Shown: positions 23,688 through 32,979, numbered from the stretch's first letter. The stretch: DNA of 49,165 nucleotides from Nesterenkonia salmonea (GCF_005771525.1 NZ_VAVZ01000028.1:1-49165), one strand, 5' to 3'. Notes: generated from the sequence alone by a model not told the origin. Translations and numbers: made by a program.

Positions 23688-24440
23688 ATGAAGGTCATTG
23701 CGGTGTACTCCACCAAGGGCGGCGCAGGCAAAACCTCAGCCGCAGTCAATCTGGCATGGGAAGCAAGCGCATCAGGTTCCGTGCTGCTCTGGGACTTAGA
23801 TGCACAAGGTGCGAGCACCTTCCTTACCGGTGTGAAACCCAAACTCAAGGGAGGAGTGGCCAAGTTAGTCAAAGGCAGCAACTCCATTTCCGACGTCGTC
23901 CGGACCGCCAAATTCACCACAGCAGAAGGCCAGAGGGCCGTGCACGTCCTTCCCGCTGATGACTCCTACCGGGAACTCGAGCTCATGCTTGACTCCGCCA
24001 AAGGTTCCCGGCGACGAGTAGAAAAAGTCCTCAAGGATGCCTCCGGTGAGTACGACACCGTCATCCTGGACTGCCCACCCGGAGCATCACTAGTGGCGGA
24101 GAACGCTGTTCGCGCCGCAGACCTGATCGTCACACCGCTTCCGCCCGCCGCACTGTCGCTCCGGTCACTGGACCAGGTGCGGGAACTGGTTGCCGAGTCA
24201 GCGAAACCCGCGCCGATCCTGGCGTTTCTTTCTATGGTGGACCGCCGCAAAGCAACGCATCGCCGAGCAGCCGAGAAACTCTCCAACGAGGTCAAAGAGA
24301 TTGTCGACGTCGTGGTGCCAGCAACAGTCGTAGTGGAACGTATGGGCGATGAACAGGCACCGGTCGGAACCTTTGCGCCGCGCCACCCAGCTGCGCAGGC
24401 ATACAGGGAACTCTGGAGCCTGATCGCCGACCACGGATAG
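23688..24440 (+). CDS. ParA-family P-loop ATPase, orphan
   Basis: A 250-aa protein. The deviant Walker A STKGGAGKTSAAVNLA (K10, K15), Walker A' LLWDLDAQGAST and Walker B TVILDCPPG are all present. ParA/MinD proteins dimerise on ATP and position DNA, plasmids or protein complexes. No parB or parS-like repeat is next to it and the plasmid-borne module lies far to the left, so it is an orphan. The last 40 residues (VVERMGDEQAPVGTF, PAAQAYRELW) resemble ParA-like proteins of actinobacterial chromosomes. A TAAGCT hexamer about 9 bases before the ATG implies a nearly leaderless transcript. Confidence 0.85.
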   Translation: MKVIAVYSTKGGAGKTSAAVNLAWEASASGSVLLWDLDAQGASTFLTGVKPKLKGGVAKLVKGSNSISDVVRTAKFTTAEGQRAVHVLPADDSYRELELMLDSAKGSRRRVEKVLKDASGEYDTVILDCPPGASLVAENAVRAADLIVTPLPPAALSLRSLDQVRELVAESAKPAPILAFLSMVDRRKATHRRAAEKLSNEVKEIVDVVVPATVVVERMGDEQAPVGTFAPRHPAAQAYRELWSLIADHG

Positions 24441-24487
24441 GCGCCATCGGGCACGGCCACCCAACACCGCGGTGCTAGGTTAAACCC

Positions 24488-26284
24488 ATGCGCAGTCCTG
24501 TTCAGCAGTACTTGGAAAGCATCGTCGACCAGTGCAACTCCGGCGACGGGGAAGTCGCCGCCTACATCCCTGAACTGGCGGCCGCAGACCCCGATCAGTT
24601 TGCCCTTGCCCTGGCCACTGTTGATGGCCATGTGTACACAGTCGGGAACGCAGAGACCGCCTACAGCATCCAGTCCATCTCCAAACCCTTCACATACGCA
24701 CTGGCGCTATCCGACCAGGGCTTCGAGGCCGTCGGACGCAAAGTTGACGTAGAGCCCTCCGGTGAGGCCTTCAACGAGATCAGCCTCGCCTCCGACACAG
24801 GACGGCCCAAGAACCCGATGATCAACGCTGGAGCCATCACCGCATCATCGCTGGTGTCCGGCGACAGCGGAATCCACCGATTCACCCGCGTCCGTGAATG
24901 GTTCGGGCGCTTCGCCGGACGTGCTCTGGAGCTCGATGAAAGTGTCTACACCTCAGAGATCACCACGGCACACCGGAACCGCGCCATCGCGCATATGCTC
25001 CGCGAGTTCGACATCCTCGAGGGAGATCCAGAAGAAACGCTCGATCAGTACATACGCCAATGCGCCATCAGCGTCACCACCCAGGATCTGTCCCTAATGG
25101 CAGCCACCCTCGCCAATGGCGGCATCCAACCCACAAGTGGTGAGCGTGTGCTGGAAGCGACCTATGTGGAGAGGGTCCTCAGCGTCATGGCCACCTGCGG
25201 CATGTATGACTCCGCAGGCGACTGGATCTCATCGGTAGGCATGCCCGCCAAGAGTGGTGTCAGCGGCGGCATCATTGCCGTGCTCCCCGGACAAGCCGGA
25301 TTCGCAGTTTTCTCTCCACGCTTGGATCCGCACGGCAACAGTGCACGCGGAGTGCAGCTGTGCGAGCGCATGTCGGGCGATATGGACATGCACATGATGC
25401 ACGTTGGCCGCATGTCCAACACCGCGGTCCGTGCCAGGTACCCCCTGTCAGAGCTTGCTCTGCGGCGAGCCCGCCCTGAGGCGGACCAGGCCGTACTCGA
25501 TGCGCACGCAGAGAAGACCATGATTTACGAGCTCCACGGAGATCTGCTGTTCGCAGGAGCCGAGCATGTGGTCCGAGCGGTGGTCAACGACGCCCCGGAT
25601 CTCGCCATCATTGATGTGCGCAAAGTCGACGACGTGGCTGATGTGGCCCGGGTGACGCTGCTAGGTCTGCGCACTATGCTGCGCGAAGCAGGTGGCGAGG
25701 CTGCCGTTGTCGACCCTGAGGGTGTGATGCCTGACCCGGACGCGGGAACGCAGAAAGCCAGCCCTTACTTCGATGACCTGGATTCGGCGGTGCGCTGGTG
25801 TGAGGATGAGCTGTTGCGCCAACACGGCCGAGAACCCGCTGAAGAACGCACTCTTGTTGACGAACATCCCCTCCTGAGGGACCTCACGCCACAGGCACGC
25901 AAGGTCATCGACCACCACATAGAGGAAGTCCACTACCAAGCCGAGGACATCGTATTGGAGGCCGGCGGCAAGTTCGCCGGGGTCCATCTGATCACGTCCG
26001 GGACCGCGATCGCCTCAGTCGAGGGCCCTGGAAGTTCACGCGTGCGGTTGGTGACGATCAACCCTGGGACCTCGTTCGGGGAGCTCGCGCTGGGCACCGA
26101 GGGCGTGCAGGAGACTCGCGTTGTCGCCGGCAGTGATCTCACGGTGCTGCGACTCTCCGCGGAGGCTATCGAGACGATCACCGCAGAACATCCAGACGTT
26201 GGATTGGAGATGTGGCAGGCCATGACGCGGGATGCTTACCGGGTGGCTGATCGAGCACTGCGTTCAGGCATCACTTTCGGCTAG
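24488..26284 (+). CDS. glsA: Glutaminase fused to STAS and cyclic-nucleotide-binding domains
   Basis: A 598-aa protein. Residues 1-310 are a serine-dependent beta-lactamase-type glutaminase with the SxxK motif QSISKPF (S63, K66), PKNPMINAGAI and later KSGVSGGIIAVLPGQAGFAV. It hydrolyses glutamine to glutamate and ammonia. Residues about 335-430 are a STAS domain (MIYELHGDLLFAGAEHVVRA). Residues about 455-595 are a cyclic-nucleotide-binding barrel (YQAEDIVLEAGGKFAGVHLI, GTSFGELALG with the phosphate-cassette FGE). This three-domain fusion is known in actinobacterial and other glutaminases. It suggests enzyme control by cAMP or another cyclic nucleotide; whether it binds one here is untested. 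Confidence 0.93.
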   Translation: MRSPVQQYLESIVDQCNSGDGEVAAYIPELAAADPDQFALALATVDGHVYTVGNAETAYSIQSISKPFTYALALSDQGFEAVGRKVDVEPSGEAFNEISLASDTGRPKNPMINAGAITASSLVSGDSGIHRFTRVREWFGRFAGRALELDESVYTSEITTAHRNRAIAHMLREFDILEGDPEETLDQYIRQCAISVTTQDLSLMAATLANGGIQPTSGERVLEATYVERVLSVMATCGMYDSAGDWISSVGMPAKSGVSGGIIAVLPGQAGFAVFSPRLDPHGNSARGVQLCERMSGDMDMHMMHVGRMSNTAVRARYPLSELALRRARPEADQAVLDAHAEKTMIYELHGDLLFAGAEHVVRAVVNDAPDLAIIDVRKVDDVADVARVTLLGLRTMLREAGGEAAVVDPEGVMPDPDAGTQKASPYFDDLDSAVRWCEDELLRQHGREPAEERTLVDEHPLLRDLTPQARKVIDHHIEEVHYQAEDIVLEAGGKFAGVHLITSGTAIASVEGPGSSRVRLVTINPGTSFGELALGTEGVQETRVVAGSDLTVLRLSAEAIETITAEHPDVGLEMWQAMTRDAYRVADRALRSGITFG

Positions 26285-26433
26285 CGCCTCTTGGTCCTCG
26301 TTGCCAGTTCTTCCGGAGCCCTGACGTCAGCCCGCTTGGCGATGAAACGCTCACCCACGGAATCACACTCGAGGTATCTATGATCTCAGCTGGTATGGAA
26401 GGCTCGGAGTCAATCTTGTAGGGTCGTGGACCA

Positions 26434-27069
26434 ATGAAGAGAGGCTTTACCCCGTATCTGACCAATCGGCACCTGCCGATGATGGCCACAGCACTGGTGA
26501 TGGTGGTCTCAGGAATCGTCGTGTTGGTCGGCGACGAAATGCCCAGGTTTTTCGTTCCGCTTCTGCTCCTGCCCGCTTTGCTGCCCCCGATCATCGTTGA
26601 GAAGTGGGCGCGGATCCGCATCCCGACCAGCATCCAGTGGCAGTACGCGGTGCTGCTGCTGGCCGGTCCCTATGTAGGTGAGCATTGGCAGATGTACCAC
26701 CTCTGGGACCCCTGGGATAAGTGGGTTCACTTCTACTCGGGTTTTTTCATCGCCTTCGCCATAGTGTTCGCCCTGGGGGTCACACTCCGGCGCTATCAGC
26801 TGATTCTGCCTCCCTGGGTAGAGGCGGTCATCCTTATCTCCGTGAAATCATCTGTTGCCCTCTTCTGGGAGGTCGCCGAATTCATCTGGGACGGGATCTT
26901 CGGCACAAGCGCTCAGGACGACAACTTCGACACCATGACAGACATGATCCTCGGAACCACACCAGGGTTCCTCATCGCCGCAGCGCTCATCATCCACCGA
27001 ACCCGGCGACCATTCGGCTACCTAGACTCGTTGCTGAACGTTCCGCTTCCGCAGCGCCGCCAGCTTTAG
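26434..27069 (+). CDS. DUF2238/YjdF-like membrane protein
   Basis: A 211-aa protein with about six hydrophobic segments. Between them are the polar motifs WDPWDKWVHFYSGF and GTSAQDDNFDTMTDMILG, with WEVAEFIWDGIFG before the second. These conserved Asp/His/Glu clusters facing one side are typical of the YjdF/DUF2238 group of unknown function. It stands alone between glsA and an aldo/keto reductase. Confidence 0.75.
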   Translation: MKRGFTPYLTNRHLPMMATALVMVVSGIVVLVGDEMPRFFVPLLLLPALLPPIIVEKWARIRIPTSIQWQYAVLLLAGPYVGEHWQMYHLWDPWDKWVHFYSGFFIAFAIVFALGVTLRRYQLILPPWVEAVILISVKSSVALFWEVAEFIWDGIFGTSAQDDNFDTMTDMILGTTPGFLIAAALIIHRTRRPFGYLDSLLNVPLPQRRQL

Positions 27070-27127
27070 TCCAGAGACGTGATGCACACTACGGAGTGGT
27101 CCAATACACAAAGGCAGAGGAGCCCCC

Positions 27128-28117
27128 ATGGATGAGCGCACACTAGGCAGGACTGGACGGCATGTATCGGCCATAGGTCTGGGCACATGGCAGATCGGCG
27201 GTGGATGGGGGACCGTGGAGGACAGCGATGCCTTCGCCGTACTCGACGCTGCCGCGGAGACTGGTGTGACGTTCTTCGACACCGCTGACGTTTACGGTGA
27301 CGGTCGCAGCGAGCAGCTCATCGGGCGGTGGCGCGCCGCGAACCCGGACTGGTCAGGCACCGTCGCCACCAAAATGGTCAGACGAGCGCCAGCCCCCTCA
27401 CTGGAGCACGCCACTGAGGAAAACTTCCGGCAGTGGGTTGATCGCTCAAGGAAGAACCTTGGAGTGGACACTCTGGACCTGGTGCAGTTGCACTGCCCGG
27501 AGACACCAGTGCTGGAGTCCGACGCCGCCTACGATGCTTTGGATACCCTGGTCGACGACGGGCGGATCGCTGCCTACGGTGTGAGCGTTGAAACCTGCGA
27601 CCAGGCGCTCACCGCGATCGCGCGGCCACATGTGGCCAGTGTGCAGATCATCCTCAACGCCTTCCGGCAGAAGCCGATAGAAGCTGTCCTGCCAGCTGCG
27701 GCTCAGGCCGGAGTTGGGATCATAGCCCGGGTTCCGCTGGCCTCAGGGCTGCTGTCCGGCCGGTACACCAAAGACACGGTGTTTGCTGAGGATGACCACC
27801 GAACCTTCAACAGAAATGGGGAAGCGTTCGACGTCGGCGAGACCTTCGCCGGGGTGGACTTCGCCACCGGCGTCGATGCGGGGGCCGAATTCAGCACTTT
27901 GGCACAGGACGCAGGACTGCAACCCACAGTGGCTGCTCTGGCATGGGTGGCGCAGCAGCCTGGTGTGACCACCGTGATTCCTGGCGCGCGCAACGCTGAA
28001 CAAGCCCATAGCAATAGTGCCGCTGGGGACGTTCCCGATCTCTCCGAAGACTTCCTCGCGAAAGTATTCGAGCTCTACCAGAGGGCAATCAAGCCTCAGG
28101 TTCATCACCGCTGGTAG
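27128..28117 (+). CDS. Aldo/keto reductase
   Basis: A 329-aa NADPH-dependent reductase, with a GAGGAG ribosome-binding site 6 bases before the ATG. The catalytic tetrad is visible: Asp and Tyr in DTADVYGDGRSE, Lys in VATKMVRR and His in LVQLHCPE. The nucleotide-binding C-terminal part has IIARVPLASGLLSG and VTTVIPGARNAEQ. The N-terminal LGRTGRHVSAIGLGTWQIGG places it with the AKR11/12-like general stress type. The substrate is unknown. It converges on the spermidine-synthase-like gene with 9 bases between stops. Confidence 0.92.
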   Translation: MDERTLGRTGRHVSAIGLGTWQIGGGWGTVEDSDAFAVLDAAAETGVTFFDTADVYGDGRSEQLIGRWRAANPDWSGTVATKMVRRAPAPSLEHATEENFRQWVDRSRKNLGVDTLDLVQLHCPETPVLESDAAYDALDTLVDDGRIAAYGVSVETCDQALTAIARPHVASVQIILNAFRQKPIEAVLPAAAQAGVGIIARVPLASGLLSGRYTKDTVFAEDDHRTFNRNGEAFDVGETFAGVDFATGVDAGAEFSTLAQDAGLQPTVAALAWVAQQPGVTTVIPGARNAEQAHSNSAAGDVPDLSEDFLAKVFELYQRAIKPQVHHRW

Positions 28118-28126
28118 ACGCCCAGG

Positions 28127-28948
28127 TCACGACTCCGAATCGGGCTCCGCGCACCACAGTTCCAGCTCTTCCCCGGAGAGCACCTTCGCAGGGTGCGGCC
28201 CGGCAGCCCATATCTGAGCCAATTCTTCCTGAGTGAACTCTCTGGACGACGCCGCAAAGACGAGGTTGCCCTCACTCTGCCTGCTCAGCACATCCTGAGG
28301 AGCGCTGAGCAGGCAGCCCTGCGGCGACGTCGCCACTGACCTCAGCAGCGTATTGGTGAGGCGCCGAGCAAAGCGCATGTCTTCCTCATCGCCGAAGTTC
28401 ACCAACAGCAGACCCCCCGGCGCGACAGCAGCCCAGACCGAGCGGAAAAACTCCGCGGAGATCAGAGTCCTCGGCGCAGCTGAGGAGTTGAACAGATCAA
28501 CAATGACAGTGCCGAAACGCCGCCCCGCCAGTGCGCCTCCTGGGGACAACACGGCCGCGGCATCAGCCACCACATTCTCCGGTGAAGGCACCATCGGAAG
28601 GTGCTGGAGGACGAACTGCACCAGCTCTGGCTCAATATCGACCACAGTGTGGGTCATTCCGGGCCGCCACTGCGCCATCCACCGGGGCAGTGTCAGCGCA
28701 CCCGCGCCCAGGTGAAGAGCCGAGCCGGGGGCGTCGTCGTTTTTCCCTGATGACCGTGCGGTGAGCACTGATCGCATCCGCCGAATGTAGTCATGGAGCA
28801 GAAAGTCCGGATCGCCCACCTCCACATGGGACTGCTCGTCTCCTCCGATGGAGAGCATCACCCCGTGCTCAGTCACTGGATCATGGGAGAGCTCGGCAGT
28901 CTGCCCAGAATATGACAGCCGAATCCGCTGCGGCAGGTCTGCCGTCAT
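28127..28948 (-). CDS. Spermidine-synthase-like Rossmann methyltransferase-fold protein
   Basis: A 273-aa protein. The nucleotide-binding part is ALHLGAGALTLPRWM (motif I), THTVVDIEPELVQF (acidic loop) and FGTVIVDLFNSSAAP. This matches the single-domain spermidine-synthase-like group of actinobacteria rather than true spermidine synthases, because the DAYD-type polyamine loop is replaced by VDLFNS. No membrane part is present. It overlaps the symporter upstream by 4 bases, so it is the last gene of a three-gene operon with a transporter and its small subunit; why they are linked is unclear. Confidence 0.8.
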   Translation of the reverse strand: MTADLPQRIRLSYSGQTAELSHDPVTEHGVMLSIGGDEQSHVEVGDPDFLLHDYIRRMRSVLTARSSGKNDDAPGSALHLGAGALTLPRWMAQWRPGMTHTVVDIEPELVQFVLQHLPMVPSPENVVADAAAVLSPGGALAGRRFGTVIVDLFNSSAAPRTLISAEFFRSVWAAVAPGGLLLVNFGDEEDMRFARRLTNTLLRSVATSPQGCLLSAPQDVLSRQSEGNLVFAASSREFTQEELAQIWAAGPHPAKVLSGEELELWCAEPDSES

Positions 28949-30405
28949 GAGGATCTCCTGCGTCGGGATGCGGAGATGAACTCTGCAGCCCGTTCACGAG
29001 GAGCGGAGGTCGCCAAGCTGACCACCACAAATACCGCCACAGCAACCGTCAGGCCCCACACCCCGCTGCCCTGGCCCAGAAGAGACACCTGCGAGAACTC
29101 CAGGATTAGCACCAAAGTGCCAGCCACGAGCACCGAACTGATCACCCCCGCAGCCGTGCCGCGCTTCCAGAAGAACGCCCCAATGATCGGCGGCACCATC
29201 ACCAGCAGGCCTGCCGAGGCGGACACACTGAGCACCGCAATGAGATCCAGCTGCAGGTGCGCAAACCAGTAGGCCAACACCCCGATGACGGGGATTACCA
29301 ACTTGCCGACCATCAGCTGCGCTTTCTCACTTGTGCTGCCCCGAGCGCCGACCACATCGCGGCTGATCATGGAGGAAAGGGTCAGCATGATGGAGTCGAT
29401 GGTGGACACACAGGCGGCCAGGACGCCGATCATCACAATGATCGCCAGGGGAGTGGGCACCAGGTCTGAGGCAAGCAAAGTGGGGGTAGCGCTGTCGGCC
29501 GCATCCAGTTCCGGGAACTCTAGCAAAGCGGCGAAACCCCAGAACACCGCAACAAACGTGTAAATGAAACCGAAGATGAGGAAACCGATCAGCATCCGCC
29601 GCAAGTCCCGCATGGACCCGGGAGTGAACAACCGTTGCGAGACCTGGGGGTTGGAGATGGAGAAGAAGATCCACGGCAGAGTCAACGCCACAAACGTGCT
29701 CACGGTGAAGAACCCAGTGCCTGGCACGGTGAGCGCTCCGGGATGGTCGCTGCTCAGTGAGTCGAAGAAATTTCCGACGCCGCCGAGTTGGCTGATCACC
29801 ACAATCACCACCAGGGTGGCACTGATCATCATGACTGCTGACTGCAGCGAATCGGTCCAGGCCACAGACCGCAGCCCTGCGATCATTGCAAAGGCAACTG
29901 CCAGGACCAACGCCACCAGGGTGCCAGCAGTGAAGCTGATGGCACCGCCCGTCATTCCGGAGAGCAAGTATCCCACTCCTGCCAACTGAACTGCAGCATA
30001 AGGAAGCAGAAAGACGAAAGACGCCAAGGCCGTCGTCGTACCGGCAGCCTGAGAACCGTACCGGTGACCGATCATCTCCGTCGGCGTCACATAGCCGTAG
30101 GTCTTGCCGACCCTCCAGAACCGCGGGCCAAAGACCAGCACCAGCGTCACACCGCACAGGTAGAGCAGCTCGAACCCCAGGGCCCCGACCCCTCCGGCGT
30201 AGGTCAGTCCGGCGAGCCCGATCATCATGAAGGCCGAGTAGGTGGTTGCGGAGTAGCTCATCGCCGAGACGAACCCGCCCATACGGCGCCCGCCAAGGAA
30301 GTAGTCGGTCATATCGGTGGAGCGCCCGGCCCGCGACCAGACCGCTGCCACAAGAGCGACCGCCACGTAGATAGCCACCCCAGTCCAGATCCAGCCCGGG
30401 CTCAC
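28945..30405 (-). CDS. Sodium:solute symporter (SSS family)
   Basis: A 486-aa integral membrane protein with about 13 segments. SSS features are DYFLGGRRMGGFVSAMSYSATTYS near the N-terminus, GYVTPTEMIGHRYGS, AGLRSVAWTDSLQ, and ACVSTIDSIMLTLSSMISRDV in the middle-to-late part. The preserved sodium-site serine/threonine pattern in STIDS is visible. Substrate is not clear; the nearest type by feel is a monocarboxylate/proline-like transporter. It starts within the stop of the small upstream membrane gene (4-base overlap). Confidence 0.9.
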   Translation of the reverse strand: MSPGWIWTGVAIYVAVALVAAVWSRAGRSTDMTDYFLGGRRMGGFVSAMSYSATTYSAFMMIGLAGLTYAGGVGALGFELLYLCGVTLVLVFGPRFWRVGKTYGYVTPTEMIGHRYGSQAAGTTTALASFVFLLPYAAVQLAGVGYLLSGMTGGAISFTAGTLVALVLAVAFAMIAGLRSVAWTDSLQSAVMMISATLVVIVVISQLGGVGNFFDSLSSDHPGALTVPGTGFFTVSTFVALTLPWIFFSISNPQVSQRLFTPGSMRDLRRMLIGFLIFGFIYTFVAVFWGFAALLEFPELDAADSATPTLLASDLVPTPLAIIVMIGVLAACVSTIDSIMLTLSSMISRDVVGARGSTSEKAQLMVGKLVIPVIGVLAYWFAHLQLDLIAVLSVSASAGLLVMVPPIIGAFFWKRGTAAGVISSVLVAGTLVLILEFSQVSLLGQGSGVWGLTVAVAVFVVVSLATSAPRERAAEFISASRRRRSS

Positions 30406-30608
30406 TGTTCGTTCTCCCAGGTCAGCGCGACTGCCACATTGATGGCGATGACTGCGGCAGTGCCCACTGTCCAGAAGAGGAGGCTGCCGTACCAGGCGTC
30501 CACCTCACGCAGCAGGGTGTAGGGGATGACGAACATCGCCACCATGATCACGGGAACGCTCACCAGTAACCATAGGGTCCAGGGTTTTCGACTATCAGGC
30601 CGTTGCAC
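30402..30608 (-). CDS. Small membrane subunit of the SSS symporter
   Basis: A GTG at 30608 gives a 68-aa protein (MQRPDSRKPWTLWLLV). The frame is open to a TTG at 30659, but that would lie inside the terminator of the preceding operon. Two hydrophobic segments are seen (about 9-31 and 40-60), with WENEQ at the end. It resembles the small DUF-type partners placed before SSS symporters. It overlaps the transporter by 4 bases. Confidence 0.65.
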   Translation of the reverse strand: MQRPDSRKPWTLWLLVSVPVIMVAMFVIPYTLLREVDAWYGSLLFWTVGTAAVIAINVAVALTWENEQ

Positions 30609-30655
30609 TGGCCCAGAATACCGCCTCTTTGGGTAAACATGACCATAACGACGAC

Positions 30656-30697
30656 GCAAGGGGGCCCGACCTGAGAGATAACAGGCCGGGCCCCTTG
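30656..30697 (-). terminator. Terminator of the SSS/DUF4212 operon
   Basis: A strong GC stem is formed by GCAAGGGGGCCCGACCTG (30656-30673) and CAGGCCGGGCCCCTTGC (about 682-697 of the same stretch) with a short loop and one bulge. It lies directly after the stop of the leftward symporter gene. Confidence 0.8.
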
Positions 30698-30715
30698 CGC
30701 TGCGGAGTCTGGAGT

Positions 30716-32407
30716 TTATAGCTTTCCGGCAGCCTTCAGCTGCTGCTGAGCGGGATAGCGGATCGACTCCACCATCTCCTGGACCTCCTCGCTCGGTGGT
30801 CGGGTCAGGTTGGACACGGTGATGGTGACGGCGAAGTTCAGCACCGCACCGATTGCGCCAATACCCTCCGGGGACACATTGAACAGGTGATCGTTGGCCT
30901 GGGTGCCGAACAGCTCCAGGGTGTAGATCATGTAGCCGGAGCTGAAGATCAGACCGGTTAGCATGCCTGATGCAGCTCCCTTGGCGTTGGCCTTCTTCCA
31001 GAAGATCCCCAAGATCAGGATCGGGAAGAAGGTGGACGCTGCCAGACCGAAGGCGAACGCCACCACCTGAGCCACGAACGCCGGCGGATTCAGCCCGGCG
31101 AAGATCGCGATGATCACGGCGGCGGTCATCGCCAGACGTCCGACCAGCATCTGAGTCTTCTCTGAGGCAGCTTCTCTTGAGATCATCCGGTAGTAGATGT
31201 CGTGGGAAGCAGCAGAGGAGATGACCAGCAGCAGACCAGCTGCTGTGGAGAGTGCCGCGGCCATACCGCCGGCGGCCATCAAGCCGATGATCGGAGCCGG
31301 CAGGCCACTGATCTCCGGGGAGGCAAGCACCAGAATGTCATTGGAGACAATCAGGTCAGCCCCTGAGGCCGCCACATTGGACACGGAATCGATGGCGCCG
31401 TCATCGGCATTGAGCGTGACATACCCGGCGTCGGTCCACGGTTGGATCCAGGCGGGCAGGTCATCCGCAGTGGCGCCCTGGGCACCCTGGAGCAGGTTCA
31501 GGTTCGTGAACGCGCCCACGGCAGGAGCTGTCAGGTACAGCAGTGAGATGAAGAATAGCGCCCAGAACGCGGAGAACCGTGCACCGCGGACTGTCTTAGT
31601 GGTGTAGAAGCGGATGATCACATGCGGAAGACCGGCGGTACCGAGCATCAGCGACAACGTCACCAGGAAGACGTCCAGCTGGCCACCGTCACGGCCAGAG
31701 AACGCCTCTGTGAAGCGGTCCAGACCGAAGTCTTCGCGCAAGCCGTCGAGCTCCGCCAGAATGGTGCCGTAGGTGACCTGCGGGACGGGGAACCCACCGA
31801 CCTGCTGTGAGACTGCGACAGCTGGGATGAGGTAGGCGACAATGAGCACGGAGTACTGGGCCACCTGGGTGTAGGTGATGCCTTTCATTCCGCCGAGCAC
31901 GGCGTAGAAGAAGATCACCACGGCCGCCACAATGACCGCCCAGTGAGCTTCTAAGCCGAGGAACCGGGCAAAGACCACGCCGCCACCGGTCATCTGGCCC
32001 ACCACATAGGTGAAGGAGATGACGATCGCGCAGACCGCCGCCACTACGCGCACGGTGTCGCTGTAGCGATCCCCAACAAACTCCGGCACAGTGAACTTGC
32101 CCCACTTGCGCAGGTAAGGGGCCAACAGCAGCGCCAGCAGCACATAGCCGCCGGTCCAACCCATCAGGTAGACAGAGCCGTCGGAGCCGAGGAAGGCGAT
32201 CATGCCAGCCATACCGATGAAGCTGGCTGCGCTCATCCAGTCCGCGGCCACGGCCGCACCGTTGGCAATGGTGGGCACGCCCTGTGAGGCAACGTAGAAC
32301 TCTTTGGTTTCCTTCACTCGTGAGCGCCAGGCGATGGTCATATAGATGCCGAACGTCAGAATGAGGAAGAAGAAGGTCCAAAATTCCATGGAGTTGAGGT
32401 CCATCAC
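30716..32407 (-). CDS. Sodium:solute symporter, VC_2705/ActP-like (acetate-type)
   Basis: A 563-aa membrane protein with about 13-14 segments. Features are KETKEFYVASQGVPTIANG, ADWMSAASFIGMAGMIAF, VPEFVGDRYSDTVRVVAAV, GGMKGITYTQVAQY, GTAGLPHVIIRFYTTKTVRG and GGMAAALSTAAGLLLVISSA. This is the VC_2705 subfamily, which pairs with DUF4212 small subunits and is often linked to acetate or another short carboxylate. Translation is coupled to the DUF4212 gene (4-base overlap). A perfect CRP-like site lies upstream of the operon. Substrate is inferred. Confidence 0.9.
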   Translation of the reverse strand: MMDLNSMEFWTFFFLILTFGIYMTIAWRSRVKETKEFYVASQGVPTIANGAAVAADWMSAASFIGMAGMIAFLGSDGSVYLMGWTGGYVLLALLLAPYLRKWGKFTVPEFVGDRYSDTVRVVAAVCAIVISFTYVVGQMTGGGVVFARFLGLEAHWAVIVAAVVIFFYAVLGGMKGITYTQVAQYSVLIVAYLIPAVAVSQQVGGFPVPQVTYGTILAELDGLREDFGLDRFTEAFSGRDGGQLDVFLVTLSLMLGTAGLPHVIIRFYTTKTVRGARFSAFWALFFISLLYLTAPAVGAFTNLNLLQGAQGATADDLPAWIQPWTDAGYVTLNADDGAIDSVSNVAASGADLIVSNDILVLASPEISGLPAPIIGLMAAGGMAAALSTAAGLLLVISSAASHDIYYRMISREAASEKTQMLVGRLAMTAAVIIAIFAGLNPPAFVAQVVAFAFGLAASTFFPILILGIFWKKANAKGAASGMLTGLIFSSGYMIYTLELFGTQANDHLFNVSPEGIGAIGAVLNFAVTITVSNLTRPPSEEVQEMVESIRYPAQQQLKAAGKL

Positions 32408-32724
32408 TTCTCACCCGCCCCATTGCGTTCTGAGACGCCAAACTCATCGTCGATCCGGTCCATCCATAGCGCGTAAACCAGGATGAGGATCACGAAGGTG
32501 TAGATAGAACCCTGCTGAGCGAACCACAGACCCAGCGGGAAGCCAAGGATCACGATGTTGTTCAGCGGCTCGATCAGAAGTATTCCAAAGCCGAAGGAGA
32601 CGGTGAACCAGATAGCTAGCAGCACCACCATCAGCCGTACGTTCTTCTTCCAGTAGCGCTGCCGCCAACTATTGTCTGGTGGCGGCGCGGTGCCAGAAGA
32701 GTCCTCATGTGTCACGTGGGACAT
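32404..32724 (-). CDS. DUF4212 small subunit of the SSS symporter
   Basis: A 106-aa protein with two membrane segments (about 30-50 and 70-90). NSWRQRYWKKNVRLMVVLLA, FGFGILLIEPLN and GFPLGLWFAQQGSIYTFVIL are the DUF4212 hallmarks. These proteins accompany VC_2705-type symporters as a small subunit. It is the first gene of the leftward operon, 82 bases from the CRP-like box. Confidence 0.92.
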   Translation of the reverse strand: MSHVTHEDSSGTAPPPDNSWRQRYWKKNVRLMVVLLAIWFTVSFGFGILLIEPLNNIVILGFPLGLWFAQQGSIYTFVILILVYALWMDRIDDEFGVSERNGAGEK

Positions 32725-32805
32725 GCGCGACTCCTTTGTTCAGTACTTGGTGGACACACATCTGCACTCTGCTGTGACAGACGCCTAGACCTAAGCCAAC
32801 AGCGC

Positions 32806-32821
32806 TGTGACCTGCCTCACA
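32806..32821. promoter_or_regulatory. Perfect CRP/GlxR-type box, leftward symporter operon
   Basis: TGTGACCTGCCTCACA matches the palindromic TGTGA-N6-TCACA consensus of cAMP receptor proteins (CRP, GlxR in actinobacteria) exactly. It lies 82 bases upstream of the DUF4212 start, in the 339-base divergent region that has no gene. It implies cAMP-dependent control of carboxylate uptake; whether it activates or represses depends on the unknown start site. Confidence 0.7.
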
Positions 32822-32979
32822 AGTAGATTGCGCCAGGCGGCGGATATGGGTTGGCGAGCGGCAGTTTTGGGTCCCCGAGTGGTCGCTCAGTTGTGATCTA
32901 CCGCATATTTGGCGTCAGCGACCGTTCGGGCAGTGGAACCCCGCCGCTGGACTGATTGACGGGCGACTGCTCTGGAACC

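Noticed and set aside
30609-30659. TTG start at 30659 for the small symporter subunit.
   Set aside because: It lies inside the terminator hairpin of the preceding operon; GTG 30608 is more plausible.
32921-32929. A LytTR binding site (ACCGTTCGG).
   Set aside because: Only a single half-site fits the loose consensus; no second copy at the usual spacing was found.
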